From Deefgea piscis (lineage in GTDB: Bacteria; Pseudomonadota; Gammaproteobacteria; Burkholderiales; Chitinibacteraceae): a stretch of DNA of 64,000 nucleotides. The notes under the pieces were generated by a model. The model was given only the letters and a program-made list of their open reading frames with translations. It made no database searches and was not told where the DNA came from. Location: the NCBI RefSeq assembly GCF_019665785.1, contig NZ_CP081149.1, positions 372,001-436,000 of the forward strand, in the 5' to 3' direction. A program made the position numbers and the translations under genes. This document shows, piece by piece, positions 25,864-34,332 of this stretch (position 1 is the first letter of the stretch; each line of letters begins with the position of its first letter).

Positions 25864-26934
25864 ATGAACAGCCAAGACTTAGAGAATATCAACGTCACTT
25901 CGTTTGACGCGATGCCCTCACCCGAAGAATTACACGCCCGTTTACCGCTTTCTGAATCCGCCGCCCAAGTAGTGGATGCAGGGCGAGAAGCCTTAAAAAA
26001 CATTCTCGATCGCCAAGATGACCGCCTGATTGTTGTGGTTGGCCCTTGCTCGATTCATGATCCAGTGGCCGGTTTAGAATACGCGCGCCGTTTGAAAGCA
26101 CTGCAAGCCGAAGTTAAAGACAGTTTATTGCTGGTGATGCGAGTTTATTTTGAAAAACCGCGTACCACCACTGGTTGGAAAGGCTATATCAACGATCCAT
26201 TTATGGATGATTCATTCCAAGTCGATTTAGGTATGGAAAAAGCGCGGCGCTTTTTGCTTGACGTGTGCGAGCTGGGCTTGCCGACGGCTACCGAAGCGCT
26301 TGATCCGATCTCGCCGCAATATCTGGGCGATTTAATCGCATGGACGGCGATTGGTGCGCGCACTACTGAATCGCAAACGCATCGTGAAATGTCATCCGGC
26401 CTATCCACGCCAGTGGGGTTTAAAAATGGCACCGATGGCGATATCAGTATTGCGATTAATGCGATTTTATCGGCGTCGCACCCGCATTCATTCTTGGGCT
26501 TGAACGGCCAAGGCCGTGTCTCGATTGTGCGTACGCGCGGTAATCAATACGGGCATGTGGTGCTGCGTGGCGGTGATGGTCGACCAAACTACGATACCGT
26601 ATCGGTGGCAATGGCCGAGCAAGCGCTTAAAAAAGCCAAATTACCGTGCAATATCATCGTCGATTGCTCGCATGCCAATAGCTATAAAAAGCCGGAATTA
26701 CAGCCACTGGTGATGAATGATGTGATCAATCAAATCGTCAACGGCAGCCAAGCTTTGGTGGGCGTGATGATCGAGTCGAATTTAGTCGTTGGCAATCAAA
26801 AAATCCCCGTTGATTTATCGCAATTGATTTATGGCTGCTCGGTTACCGATGGTTGTATTGATTGGGCTAGCACCGAAAGTATGTTGCGCGACGCCGCGCA
26901 ACGCTTGGCCGCAGCCAAAGCCGCTCGGGCTTAA
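25864..26934 (+). CDS. aroG: 3-deoxy-7-phosphoheptulonate synthase, class I (DAHP synthase)
   Basis: A 356-residue enzyme condensing phosphoenolpyruvate and erythrose 4-phosphate, the entry step to aromatic amino acids. Family signatures: VVVGPCSIHDPVAGLEYARR near residue 60, VMRVYFEKPRTTTGWKGYIN (metal/PEP site), FLGLNGQGRVSIVRTRGN and CNIIVDCSHANSYKKPELQP with the catalytic His. The N-terminal extension that carries the feedback site in AroF/G/H is present (residues 1-45), but which amino acid inhibits it cannot be read from sequence. The ATG at 25864 matches the family N-terminus. Confidence 0.93.
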   Translation: MNSQDLENINVTSFDAMPSPEELHARLPLSESAAQVVDAGREALKNILDRQDDRLIVVVGPCSIHDPVAGLEYARRLKALQAEVKDSLLLVMRVYFEKPRTTTGWKGYINDPFMDDSFQVDLGMEKARRFLLDVCELGLPTATEALDPISPQYLGDLIAWTAIGARTTESQTHREMSSGLSTPVGFKNGTDGDISIAINAILSASHPHSFLGLNGQGRVSIVRTRGNQYGHVVLRGGDGRPNYDTVSVAMAEQALKKAKLPCNIIVDCSHANSYKKPELQPLVMNDVINQIVNGSQALVGVMIESNLVVGNQKIPVDLSQLIYGCSVTDGCIDWASTESMLRDAAQRLAAAKAARA

Positions 26935-27106
26935 GCCAATCAGCTGGGGCCTTATCGCCTCAGCTTATGCGCATCTGGCCATCTTTTGATGGTGATCTAA
27001 CTTTGGCCGATTGTGGGTTCGCTGGGTAATTTGTCAGCCGTTTGCTGATTGAATTGCTTGGTCGTTGGTCGCACAATGGTTCAATCCAAATTGAAGGTGA
27101 GCCCCG

Positions 27107-28663
27107 ATGAGCGACGCGACTGCCACACATTGCAGTGAAATTTATCTGGATGCCAACGCCACCACGCCGATTTTGCCGGCGGCGCAAGCGGCGATGATTC
27201 GGGTACTTAGCGATAATTTTGGCAATCCGGGCAGCCCGCATGGCGCAGGGATTCGCGCGCGCATTGAGCTCGATCGCGCCCGCGCTGCCGTTGCTGCGGT
27301 GTTGCAATTGCCTGCAGACGATTTGATTTTTACTTCCGGTGCCACCGAAGGCATCCAAACAGCGGTGCTGTCGGCACTGTATCCGCAGCGCAGCGCGGCG
27401 TTGGTGCGGGTGTTATACGGTGCCACAGAGCATAAAGCCGTTCCCGAGGCGCTGGCGCATTGGGGCGAAATTTTGGGCCTCACGCTGGAGTTGCTGCCAA
27501 TACCGGTTGATCAACAAGGTCGACATGATTTGTGCTGGCTGGCTGAAAACGCCAAGGGCGCAGCCTTGGTGTGTACCATGGCCGCCAATAATGAAACCGG
27601 CGCCATTAGCGATTTAGACGGCATTGCCGGTGTGCTCGATGCGCTACCAGTACGGCCCTTATGGTTGGTGGATGGCGTACAGGCCCTGGGCAAATTGGCG
27701 GTCGATTGGCTCGGCTTGCGAATTGATTATGCGCCGTTCTCGGGGCATAAATTACACGCCCCCAAGGGCATCGGTTTGCTGTATGCGCGTGCCGGTGCGC
27801 CATTTACGCGGCTTTTGGCGGGTGGTGGGCAAGAGAGCAATGCGCGCTGCGGTACTGAAAACCTACCCGGCATTGCCGCTTTGGGTGCAGTGTGCGAAGC
27901 GCTGTTGGCTGGGCAGTTCGGGCCAGCGGGGGCGCTCGCTGTGGCGCAGCAACGGCTAAAAACTGCGCTGCAACACGCCTTTCCGCAACTGATGATCAAT
28001 AGCCCTAGCCAGCACTGTTTACCCACGACGATTAATTTTTCTTTACTCGGCATCCCAAGCAAATGCTTGCTCGATTTGTTTGACGCGCTCGGTTTACGGC
28101 TCAGTGCTGGCTCGGCGTGCAATAGCAAAAACGCCAAACCGAGCTTTGTGTTAATGGCGATGGGTTTAGGCGAAGAGCGCGCCTCTAGCGCGATTCGGTT
28201 GTCGATTTCGCCCAACGTTTGCGCTGCCGATATCGACGCTGCCGTTGAACGAATCGCCCTCGCCGGACACATTCTGCAAACCCATCTGAATGATATGCTG
28301 CAGCTGGAACAAGTGGCGTTGCCAGATGAAGACCTAGAGCTCTCTAGCCGCTACGCCGTCACCGCCGAGCAATTGCCCGCGTGGATCGCCGCGCATCCGG
28401 CTGGGGTTTTAATCGATATTCGTGAGCAATGGGAACAAGCCGCGTGTTGCCCATCGCTTGGGCTGACCATCGCTGCGCAGCCATTGAGCCAATTGCCGAC
28501 TTGGTTAAGCCAGATCGCGCTCGATCAGCCCTTGTTACTTGCTTGCCGCAGTGGCCGGCGTAGCGGGCAGTTACTCAGCCTGATGCGCGCTAAAGGCTAT
28601 AGCCAAACTTGGCATTTGGCAGATGGCCTGGCGGGCTTGCCGATGCCAAGTGTTGCTGACTAA
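27107..28663 (+). CDS. Cysteine desulfurase-like aminotransferase fused to a rhodanese domain
   Basis: A 518-residue fusion. Residues 1-390 are a NifS/IscS-like class V enzyme: DANATTPILPAAQAAM, TSGATEGIQTAVL, MAANNETGAISDLDGI, the PLP Lys in FSGHKLHAPKGIG and the substrate-Cys loop SAGSACNSKNAKPSFVLMAM. Residues about 415-518 are a rhodanese domain (AGVLIDIREQWEQAACCPSL, then the loop LLLACRSGRRSGQLLSL with the persulfide Cys). A sensible reading is that the first half takes sulfur from cysteine and the second receives it as persulfide. The length is about 120 residues more than IscS. No Fe-S assembly genes are nearby. Confidence 0.88.
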   Translation: MSDATATHCSEIYLDANATTPILPAAQAAMIRVLSDNFGNPGSPHGAGIRARIELDRARAAVAAVLQLPADDLIFTSGATEGIQTAVLSALYPQRSAALVRVLYGATEHKAVPEALAHWGEILGLTLELLPIPVDQQGRHDLCWLAENAKGAALVCTMAANNETGAISDLDGIAGVLDALPVRPLWLVDGVQALGKLAVDWLGLRIDYAPFSGHKLHAPKGIGLLYARAGAPFTRLLAGGGQESNARCGTENLPGIAALGAVCEALLAGQFGPAGALAVAQQRLKTALQHAFPQLMINSPSQHCLPTTINFSLLGIPSKCLLDLFDALGLRLSAGSACNSKNAKPSFVLMAMGLGEERASSAIRLSISPNVCAADIDAAVERIALAGHILQTHLNDMLQLEQVALPDEDLELSSRYAVTAEQLPAWIAAHPAGVLIDIREQWEQAACCPSLGLTIAAQPLSQLPTWLSQIALDQPLLLACRSGRRSGQLLSLMRAKGYSQTWHLADGLAGLPMPSVAD

Positions 28664-28664
28664 T

Positions 28665-28713
28665 TGGGTATTGCCGTCTATAGATCATATGAATTGATTT
28701 GTGTGGCAATACC
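28665..28713. repeat. Dispersed GGTATTGC palindrome
   Basis: GGTATTGCC (28667-28675) and GGCAATACC (28705-28713) form perfect arms directly after the desulfurase-rhodanese stop codon. Confidence 0.75.
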
Positions 28714-28750
28714 TGTTGCTATGCGTAGATATTCAGATTTGCTGTTGATG

Positions 28751-28800
28751 CAGAGCTGCGCTCGTTGGTCTGGGGCTTAACCAGCCGCCCAAGCGCACCA
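28751..28800. repeat. GCTCGTTGGTCTGG repeat unit
   Basis: GCTCGTTGGTCTGGGGCTTA followed by CCAGCCGCCCAAGCGCACC matches the unit at about 25427-25470 in the same orientation. Confidence 0.6.
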
Positions 28801-28822
28801 ACCTATAAAAAGCGTGGCATTG

Positions 28823-28890
28823 GTAGGAGCGGGCTTGCCCGCGAATGCGAGCTCAATAAGGAAAATCTTCGCGGGCAAGCCCGCTCCTAC
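28823..28890. repeat. REP pair (REPIN) of the GTAGGAGCGGGCTTGCCCGC type
   Basis: GTAGGAGCGGGCTTGCCCGC-GAA and its exact reverse complement face each other across a 22-base centre. This is the structure and consensus known for Pseudomonas-type REP doublets mobilised by RAYT transposases; no RAYT gene is in the window. Confidence 0.85.
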
Positions 28891-28940
28891 GCCGTAGGCA
28901 TTTAAAAATGCACAGCACAAAATCATAATACCAACACAGA

Positions 28941-28985
28941 GTATTGCCATATAAATATTGAATCAATTTGCTTATGTGGCAATAC
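28941..28985. repeat. Dispersed GTATTGCC palindrome
   Basis: GTATTGCCA and TGGCAATAC are perfect arms; the right end abuts the stop of the agmatine deiminase-like gene. With the copy at 28665 it brackets the REPIN. Confidence 0.7.
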
Positions 28986-30095
28986 CTAGGCTATTTGCTG
29001 CTGGGTGGCGCAATGGATGCCGCCACCACCGGCGGCAATGGCATCGATATTCAGTTGAACCACATCTCGGCTAGGGAATAAATCGCGCAAGATATCGCGG
29101 GTATTGCGATCGGTTTTGCTATCGCCAAATTGCGGGCAAATGACGGCGTGATTGCAAACATAAAAATTAATATACCCGGCAGTAAATTCATCATTACTAA
29201 ACTGCTGGCGAATTGAATTCGGTCCTGGTAGTTCGATCACTTCGAGCTTGCGGCCTTTGGCATCGGTGGCTGCGCGTAATAGGTTTAAATGCCGCCGAGT
29301 CACTGCGTAATCGTAGGAATCAGGGTCATGATCGATATGCGCCACCACCACACCGGGCTCGGTAAAGCGGGCATAAAAATCAGTATGGCCGTCGGTAATA
29401 TCGCGGCCCGCAATGCCGGGTAACCAGATGATTTTGTTCAGCCCAAGCAAACGCTTTAGCTCGGTTTCGATGTGGGCTTTGCTCACGCCCGGATTGCGAT
29501 TGGCATTGAGCACGCAGCTTTCGGTGATGATGGCGCTGCCGTCGCCATCGACTTCAATTGCGCCGCCTTCGAGCACTAAACGCGTGGCTAAAGTGGTGAC
29601 TGCGGTATTGCGAATCATCATCGCCGCAACGCGTGCATCACGAGCATGGCTTTGTTTATTGCCCCAACCATTAAAATGAAAATCAATCGCGCCAATTTGG
29701 TGCTGCTGATTTTTAACAAACACTGCGCCGGTATCGCGAATCCACAAATCATCAATCTCTTGCACGATCAGCTGCACACTACTGCCGCATTGCTTGGCGG
29801 CGATGTCGTAATCGGCCGCCCGCACCAGCATATTCACCGGTTCAAATTGCGCAATGGTTTTGGCGATGCTGGCTAAATTGGCGCGTGCGCCATGCATCAG
29901 GCGCGGCCCCCAAATCGTCGCTTGTGGACCATAAGCCATCCACGTTGCGCGATGCGGTGCGGCTTCATCGGGCATGGTCCAAATGGTGTCGTTATTGGCT
30001 TGCGCGACGTTGGGGAGTGAAATCCCCGCGCCCAGCAGCAGGCTGCTACCGGCGGCGCCGAGCGTGTGTTTTAAAAAACGGCGACGTGGATGCAT
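28986..30095 (-). CDS. Agmatine deiminase-family enzyme with Tat signal
   Basis: A 369-residue protein of the PAD_porph family (agmatine deiminase / peptidyl-arginine deiminase), which hydrolyses guanidino groups to citrulline-type products plus ammonia. A twin-arginine signal is evident (MHPRRRFLKHTLGAAGSSLL), so it is exported folded to the periplasm, unlike cytosolic AguA. Catalytic landmarks: DDLWIRDTGAVFV, VLEGGAIEVDGDG, DGHTDFYARF with the active-site His, and GGGGIHCATQQQ with the nucleophilic Cys at the C-terminus. AAGGAAG precedes the ATG. It is divergent from a LysR gene that may regulate it. Confidence 0.88.
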   Translation of the reverse strand: MHPRRRFLKHTLGAAGSSLLLGAGISLPNVAQANNDTIWTMPDEAAPHRATWMAYGPQATIWGPRLMHGARANLASIAKTIAQFEPVNMLVRAADYDIAAKQCGSSVQLIVQEIDDLWIRDTGAVFVKNQQHQIGAIDFHFNGWGNKQSHARDARVAAMMIRNTAVTTLATRLVLEGGAIEVDGDGSAIITESCVLNANRNPGVSKAHIETELKRLLGLNKIIWLPGIAGRDITDGHTDFYARFTEPGVVVAHIDHDPDSYDYAVTRRHLNLLRAATDAKGRKLEVIELPGPNSIRQQFSNDEFTAGYINFYVCNHAVICPQFGDSKTDRNTRDILRDLFPSRDVVQLNIDAIAAGGGGIHCATQQQIA

Positions 30096-30145
30096 TGGGC
30101 TTCCTTTAGGTGGCTGTGAAGGTATAGCGTATTGTTGCGCTATTT

Positions 30146-30200
30146 ATTGATGAGGAAAAATGATATTTTTAGCGGTAATTTATCAATATTTCTCATCAAT
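30146..30200. promoter_or_regulatory. Inverted repeat between divergent genes, LysR operator candidate
   Basis: ATTGATGAG (30146-30154) and CTCATCAAT (30192-30200) form perfect 9-bp arms, extending imperfectly inward, just before the lysR start and about 50-100 bp from the divergent deiminase start. Confidence 0.55.
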
Positions 30201-30201
30201 T

Positions 30202-31095
30202 ATGACCAAACTACCGTCGTTTAAATTATTAATGGGTTTTGAAGCCGCCGCTCGCTTGGGGAGTTTTTCGCGGGCCGCCGATGAATTGTGCTTATCGCAA
30301 TCGGCAATCAGTCATCAAATTTTGCAATTAGAAACACAGCTGGCGCAGCCCTTGTTTTTACGCGTTGGTCGTGGCGTTGAGCTCACGGTGGCGGGCGAGG
30401 TGCTGCTGCGCAGCGTGCAACGTTCACTGTCGGTGCTGGCTGGCGGTTTAGCGCAAATTGACACCTATCTGGACCCCGGACTGGTGGTGATTGTTGCGCC
30501 TGCGGCCTTGTTGCAAGGTTGGCTACAGCCGCAATTGGCCGCGTTGCAAGCGGCGATTCCCGAGTTATGTTTGGTGCTATCGGTGGACGAGTCGGCGCGG
30601 TATATCGACGAAGTAGACGTTGATTTATTCATTAGCCAGCGGCCATTACAGCAAGCCGGTGTGCAAGATCACTCTTGGCTTAGCGATGAATGGGTGGCCG
30701 TGGTTAGCCCGCAGCGAATGCCCGAATTACAAGCGCTGCCAGTCCATCAGCACCATCAAGTGATGGGTCTGATTTCGCTGGAGGCGGATTTTCAAAACGA
30801 AGGTCCCAGCCATCAGTTTCGTCAGCAACTAGCCGCTTTTCGCCGGCGGCGAATTTATGACGATGTGCGTTTGCAGCTGGATGCCGTTTGCCGTGGTGAT
30901 GGGATGGCCTATGTGTTGCGGCGGCAAGCTAGTGAGTATTTGCAAACTGGGCAATTACTTATTTTGCCCGACTATCCGCGTTTAGCCGCCGCGCCGTGGA
31001 TTTTATCGAGCGTTGCGGGCGAACCGCGTGCTGAGATTGTGCGCCAAGTGCGGGATTTTTTGCTGCAAGCTGGCGAAGCCGAGGCGGCGTTTTGA
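30202..31095 (+). CDS. LysR-family transcriptional regulator
   Basis: A 297-residue LTTR. The winged helix-turn-helix is at residues 1-62 (FKLLMGFEAAARLGSFSRAA, then ELCLSQSAISHQILQLETQL with PLFLRVGRGVELT), closest in style to the GcvA group. The rest is the effector-binding domain. It starts at 30202, two bases after the right arm of an inverted repeat, so self-regulation is likely. By position the target is the divergently transcribed deiminase-like gene. Confidence 0.9.
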   Translation: MTKLPSFKLLMGFEAAARLGSFSRAADELCLSQSAISHQILQLETQLAQPLFLRVGRGVELTVAGEVLLRSVQRSLSVLAGGLAQIDTYLDPGLVVIVAPAALLQGWLQPQLAALQAAIPELCLVLSVDESARYIDEVDVDLFISQRPLQQAGVQDHSWLSDEWVAVVSPQRMPELQALPVHQHHQVMGLISLEADFQNEGPSHQFRQQLAAFRRRRIYDDVRLQLDAVCRGDGMAYVLRRQASEYLQTGQLLILPDYPRLAAAPWILSSVAGEPRAEIVRQVRDFLLQAGEAEAAF

Positions 31096-31242
31096 TGCAG
31101 ATTGCTAGTCATGTAGTGGTTGCGTAGGAATTGGTTACTGACATAAAACTTGCGGTTGTTTCTGATTTTGGCAATCATAGCGCTGCACTTTTTTTTTAGC
31201 GCTGGCTTTGTACGTCGCTGCCCGCCAATTTGGAGCCTGACC

Positions 31243-31953
31243 ATGTTTGTTCGTGCATTTGTTTTGAGTGTCTGTGTGTTGTTTCCCATTAGCCTAGTGC
31301 AGGCGCAAGATCTCACCACGGTACCGGTGCATTTTGCTAAAGGGCAATCGAGCACGGTGATCAAGGGTCAGATTAAAGGCTATCAATACATCGATTACAC
31401 GCTGAACGCCAAGGCTGGGCAAACGCTGACGGTGGCGTATAACAGCCGCCAGCTCAGTAGTTATTTCAATATTTTGCCGCCGGGCTCACAAGATGAAGCC
31501 TTGTTTGTTGGTTCGAGTGCTGGCAATACCTATCGCGGGGTGTTGCCTGCCAGTGGCGAATATAAGCTGCGGGTTTATTTAATGCGTAATGCCGCACGGC
31601 GTAATGAAATCGCGAAATTCACCCTGAAAGTCGCCATTGAGTCGCCGCCAGCGTCCGACGCCAAAGTGAGCGGCACGCCTTACCATGCCACCGGTACGAT
31701 ACCTTGCGTTGTTCAGCAAACCCGAGCATGCCCATTTGGCGTGGTGCGACACGGGCAGGGCGCAGCAGAGGTGACGATTCAAGTTGCGCAGGGCCAACGC
31801 ATCATTCGTTTTGACCATGGCATCGCAACGGGCTATACGGCAAAGCCGATGCCGCACGGGGAATTTAGCCAGCAAAAGCAACAAGACGTCAGTCATATCA
31901 AAATTGGTGCGGAGCAATACGAAATTCCTGATGCAGTGATTTATGGCGGCTAA
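31243..31953 (+). CDS. Secreted protein with PliG-like domain
   Basis: A 236-residue exported protein with a signal peptide ending VQAQ. Residues about 25-130 (VHFAKGQSSTVIKGQIKGYQ, YIDYTLNAKAGQTLTVAYNS and GVLPASGEYKLRVYLMRNAA) resemble the domain of the periplasmic inhibitor of g-type lysozyme PliG, which shares the FxKGxSS, G-x-IKGY and LPASGxYxLRV patterns. A second, Cys-containing domain follows (TIPCVVQQTRACPFGVVRHG), perhaps disulfide-bonded. Inhibition of lysozyme is a family-based suggestion only; other homologues carry unrelated automatic names. GGAG upstream sets the start at 31243. Confidence 0.65.
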   Translation: MFVRAFVLSVCVLFPISLVQAQDLTTVPVHFAKGQSSTVIKGQIKGYQYIDYTLNAKAGQTLTVAYNSRQLSSYFNILPPGSQDEALFVGSSAGNTYRGVLPASGEYKLRVYLMRNAARRNEIAKFTLKVAIESPPASDAKVSGTPYHATGTIPCVVQQTRACPFGVVRHGQGAAEVTIQVAQGQRIIRFDHGIATGYTAKPMPHGEFSQQKQQDVSHIKIGAEQYEIPDAVIYGG

Positions 31954-32053
31954 TCTATATGGGTATATCGATTCATCGTGTTCGGTAGCCCGCTGATTGT
32001 GCAGCACCGAGTTGGCTGGGGATGATTGCGGCGGATTTGGCAGGAGTCAAATA

Positions 32054-32800
32054 ATGCGTCTGATCGTGGGGATGTTGTTGCTTAGCTTGAGTTTGAGCTG
32101 CGCCGCACAAAAATTACGCTTGCTGGCGGCAGAATATCCACCCTATACCTCGCAAGCCTTGCCCAAGCAAGGCGCGTTGATTGAGGTGGTCAAAAAAACC
32201 TTGTCGCCACACTATCAATTAGAAATTGTTTTTGTACCGTGGGCGCGGGCGCTCAATGAATTAAAAGCCAATCGCGCCGACGGCATTATTGGCGTTTGGC
32301 CCAATAGTTATGTGGATACCGGCTTTCGGGCATCGAGCCCGATTTTTATCAGCAAACTGGGCTTTTATGTGCCCACCGCGCAGTTGGTGCCGCTGTTAGA
32401 TTTAAATCAATTGCAGGGGCGGATTGCTGGCGGGGTACGCAATTATGGTTATCCAACCACGCTGTATAAAACCGGTGTACGCATTGAGGTTGCCAACGAC
32501 GATCAAAGTAATTTAAAAAAACTCGCCGCAGGGCGAATCTCTTTTGCGATTTTAGAAAAAGCCGTTGGCGAATATTTATTGACGCAGCCAGAATTAGCCC
32601 CTATCGCCCACCAAGTGAGCTGGCAAGAGCCAGCCTTGGCAGAGGCGGCACTGAGCATAGCTTTTGCGCCGAAGGCCAGCGCGGCATTGGCCGCATTTGA
32701 AACCGCGCTACGCCAGCTCACCCTATCGGGTGAACTTCAACAAATCGCCAACCGCTACCAAATCGACTTACCCAGTAGTACGGTCATCGTCGCACCCTAG
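32054..32800 (+). CDS. Periplasmic solute-binding protein, family 3-like
   Basis: A 248-residue exported binding protein. The signal is MRLIVGMLLLSLSLSCAA. The binding fold shows LRLLAAEYPPYTSQALPKQG, then VFVPWARALNELKANRADGI, SKLGFYVPTAQ and AAGRISFAILEKAVGEYLL. It is a paralogue-type relative of the protein at 15307 (the same xYPPY / PWxRAL layout). No permease genes adjoin it. CAGGAG seven to eight bases upstream fixes the start. The ligand is unknown. Confidence 0.8.
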   Translation: MRLIVGMLLLSLSLSCAAQKLRLLAAEYPPYTSQALPKQGALIEVVKKTLSPHYQLEIVFVPWARALNELKANRADGIIGVWPNSYVDTGFRASSPIFISKLGFYVPTAQLVPLLDLNQLQGRIAGGVRNYGYPTTLYKTGVRIEVANDDQSNLKKLAAGRISFAILEKAVGEYLLTQPELAPIAHQVSWQEPALAEAALSIAFAPKASAALAAFETALRQLTLSGELQQIANRYQIDLPSSTVIVAP

Positions 32801-32856
32801 TGCTTGCCAGCCGCCATGTAATCGCGTTCAATACGCGCTTTTTTGCAGACTAGGCC

Positions 32857-33033
32857 ATGACTGTCGCATCACCGTGTATTCAACAATGCAAACTTGATCC
32901 GGCTGGCCAATATTGCCTTGGCTGCCGCCGTAGCTTGGACGAAATCAAAGCTTGGTCGACCAGCAGCGACGCTGCTAAACACGCCGTTTGGCAACGCCTC
33001 GCCCACTTGCCGCCCAGCATTCAATCTAACTAA
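32857..33033 (+). CDS. DUF1289 mini-protein
   Basis: A 58-residue protein with the DUF1289 pattern SPCIQQCKLDP, YCLGCRRSLDEIKAW. Its four cysteines probably hold a metal ion; function unknown. It lies 56 bp after the solute-binding gene and ends 5 bp before the stop of the convergent endonuclease gene. Confidence 0.85.
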   Translation: MTVASPCIQQCKLDPAGQYCLGCRRSLDEIKAWSTSSDAAKHAVWQRLAHLPPSIQSN

Positions 33034-33038
33034 TCGAA

Positions 33039-33932
33039 CTAAGCCGGGCAATATTGCGCCAATAATTCAGGGCTACTCACCAAAGGATTACCGCTGCCTT
33101 GTAGCCCGACAATGCGCTGATCGCGTTTGATCTCCCACGCATCCACCGGATAGGTTTTGGCCCAAGCGCACATCAGTTGCCGATCTTGTCGGCTGAGATT
33201 GAGCTGATACTGCTGGTGCATATACAAAGTAATTCGCGCTGCGCGGCCGCGCACTTCTTCGCGGGGCTGCACTTTTTTGGCTTTGAAATCGACAATCGTT
33301 TGGCAACTGCCATACATCGGCTGTGGATTGCGCGTCCACGCGCTAAACGCGTAATTGCTGCGATCGCCATTTACCTCGCCCACAGCGGGCACCAAATTGA
33401 CTAAATCACCCTCGGCAATTTGGTAGATGACATCAGTGTTGCCGCAATTTTTGCGGCCGCCGTTTTTCCAGCATTGGCGTTGATGACCAATCACCCACGC
33501 CGGTACTACATGCTCCCATTCCAAACGCCGCGCGCGCTCAGCATTTTTACGCGGCTGATAATTACAACTGGCCCAGTCGATCTCTTTGCCAGTGTATTGG
33601 CAGCCACAGTAGAAATCCTCTTCCATACCGGCAAATACCCTAGGTAATACTTTTTTGGCCTGCTGAAAATCCCTATGCCCGACCGGATTTTGCCGAGTCG
33701 CCATCACGACGTTTTCGGCATTAAGCGGTGCTAGATCACCCGATGGTGGTGGCGTTGGCGAAGTCAGCGCCGCCAAACCTTGCTCGGCCCAGTCGCCAAT
33801 TTGCTGCACGCCAGCGCTATTAAAAAATTGCTTAATTTGCTCCGTCGCCTGCGTAACGCAGCCGGATAAAGTCAGCGTTAACAGGCAGCCAAGCGCCAGC
33901 GAAATGATGCGGCGAGAATTTAAAACAGACAT
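33039..33932 (-). CDS. Endonuclease I family nuclease (EndA/Dns-like), lipoprotein
   Basis: A 297-residue extracytoplasmic nuclease. From 33932 the N-terminus is a lipoprotein signal with lipobox LTLSGC. The endonuclease I domain covers about residues 100-280: YCGCQYTGKEIDWASCNY, the catalytic block RRLEWEHVVPAWVIG with the active His, then GDLVNLVPAVGEVNGDRSNY and AFSAWTRNP, with Cys pairs for disulfides. It degrades DNA outside the cytoplasm for nutrition or against incoming DNA. No strong ribosome-binding site; upstream in-frame starts are possible but would lengthen the signal. Confidence 0.9.
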   Translation of the reverse strand: MSVLNSRRIISLALGCLLTLTLSGCVTQATEQIKQFFNSAGVQQIGDWAEQGLAALTSPTPPPSGDLAPLNAENVVMATRQNPVGHRDFQQAKKVLPRVFAGMEEDFYCGCQYTGKEIDWASCNYQPRKNAERARRLEWEHVVPAWVIGHQRQCWKNGGRKNCGNTDVIYQIAEGDLVNLVPAVGEVNGDRSNYAFSAWTRNPQPMYGSCQTIVDFKAKKVQPREEVRGRAARITLYMHQQYQLNLSRQDRQLMCAWAKTYPVDAWEIKRDQRIVGLQGSGNPLVSSPELLAQYCPA

Positions 33933-34332
33933 GGGGGAATCGATCAAAGAAGAGAGAAAAACAATTGAAGCAGTGGCAATACCGCATGGATTCAATCAAA
34001 CCGCCGACAGTATAAAATCGTCGTCAGAATTGAACTAGGGTATTCGTAAGATTTGCCCTAGGTAATAAGTACAAAGCTGATGATGGGGAATGGACGTTCA
34101 TTGCGATCGGGGTTAAAGCTGCTGATGTGGCTAGTCGGTGCGGCTAATGTGCGATAACAAGGACACTCATACAAGGTGCTTAAACTAAGTATTTTCCCTA
34201 TTCACAACACTTTCTTTATTTAAGATGGTAAAGAAATCTATATGAAATAAAATAGTCAGCGATAAAGAGGCGCAAAGCCGCCGATGGCCGTGCTAATCGG
34301 TGATTGAGTCTTTAAAACTAGCCGGGGGTGAT
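33933..34332. other. 400-bp intergenic region with a repeat fragment
   Basis: Contains an isolated GGCAATACC (33974-33982), one arm of the dispersed palindrome, and a GGCGCAAAGCCGCC mini-hairpin near 34270. It holds the divergent promoters of endA and the LemA gene. I see no gene. Confidence 0.4.

Noticed and set aside
28823..28890. Start of a CRISPR array
   Set aside because: The two repeats are inverted, not direct, and there is only one spacer-like centre; it is a REP doublet.
34255..34332. GGCGCAAAGCCGCC before the LemA gene, and a similar GTGGCGCAAAGCCAC near 39377, as c-di-GMP (GEMM) riboswitches
   Set aside because: Only the GCAAAGCC element is present; the upstream GGCAAACC helix and the second paired domain of the aptamer are missing.
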